NCBI GenBank assembly: GCA_031272505.1
Contig: JAISTQ010000057.1
Location: 1 to 59,024 of the forward strand
DNA: 59,024 nt
DNA from: Propionibacteriaceae bacterium
GTDB taxonomy: Bacteria > Actinomycetota > Actinomycetes > Propionibacteriales > Propionibacteriaceae
Reading direction: 5' to 3'
In this document: piece by piece, positions 58,997-59,024 of the stretch
Position numbering within the stretch: position 1 is the first letter of the stretch
How the letters are laid out: each line of letters starts with the position of its first letter
Position numbers and translations under genes: made by a program
Notes under the pieces: generated by a model
The model's database searches: none
What the model was told of the DNA's origin: nothing
What the model saw: only the letters and a program-made list of their open reading frames with translations

Positions 58997-59024
58997 ATGT
59001 CAGCGGGGCCATCTACCGGCACCA
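58997..59024 (+). CDS. Start of an unidentified gene (cut by window end)
   Basis: ATG 58997 sits behind GGTGG and the consensus promoter. Nine codons are visible (MSAGPSTGT). Product unknown. Confidence 0.4.

Overview
The window is ordinary high-GC actinobacterial chromosome (Actinomycetota). The evidence is an MtrA-MtrB-LpqB locus, a SepIVA-like coiled-coil protein beside coaD, DUF2017, LytR_C and DUF2510 proteins, a bS22-type micro-protein, aspartokinase with an internal beta-subunit start, IdeR/DtxR iron boxes, and many genes whose start codon sits 6-7 nt behind a TANNNT -10 element (leaderless transcription). Family and genus cannot be fixed from the sequence. A Feo system, a P19/FTR1-type iron operon, PTS-dependent dihydroxyacetone kinase and a methanol-type corrinoid methyltransferase fit a life with little oxygen, but that is inference.

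Layout. 1-2.8 kb: accessory patch with a HipBA toxin-antitoxin pair (hipA runs off the left edge), a 40-bp tandem repeat, a DUF559 protein, tRNA T-arm-like debris and tRNA-Ala(GGC). 2.8-7.6 kb: TrhA/hemolysin III, a NatAB-like ABC exporter, rsfS, nadD, DUF2017. 7.6-17.3 kb: two adjacent iron-uptake operons, each headed by an IdeR box lying on a leaderless promoter: FTR1, P19 lipoprotein, DUF2318 Fe-S membrane protein, two FtsX-type permeases, ATPase, FMN-binding lipoprotein and ApbE; then FeoA, FeoB and a FeoC-like protein. 17.6-21.7 kb: a large secreted GH3 glycosidase. 21.8-25.9 kb: sepIVA, coaD, rsmD, recG, rpmB. 26.0-29.3 kb: MtaA-like, B12-reactivation-like and MtaB-like genes, plus a 33-residue membrane peptide. 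29.4-40.6 kb: rne, DUF2344, radical SAM, NTPase, CPBP protease, folC, valS, DUF177. 40.8-42.8 kb: dhaKLM. 43.7-51.4 kb: lysC, LytR_C, a cation/proton antiporter, bS22, a phosphatase, DUF2510, GDPD, asd. 51.4-57.7 kb: comF, mtrA-mtrB-lpqB, nitroreductase, acetyltransferase. The last 1.3 kb is nearly all non-coding repeat.

The iron region appears to work as one unit: extracytoplasmic capture (P19), permeation (FTR1), a probable flavin/Fe-S electron path (DUF2318, FMN lipoprotein, ApbE), ABC energisation, and ferrous uptake through FeoB.

The most unusual signals are non-coding. A roughly 540-bp structured element is present twice in inverted orientation (about 43.1-43.6 and 58.2-58.8 kb). A separate family of palindromic elements of about 90 bp lies between genes and has also entered coding sequence: a copy is read in frame inside feoB and another forms the C-terminal tail of the GDPD protein. 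No CRISPR array, rRNA, transposase or phage gene was seen.
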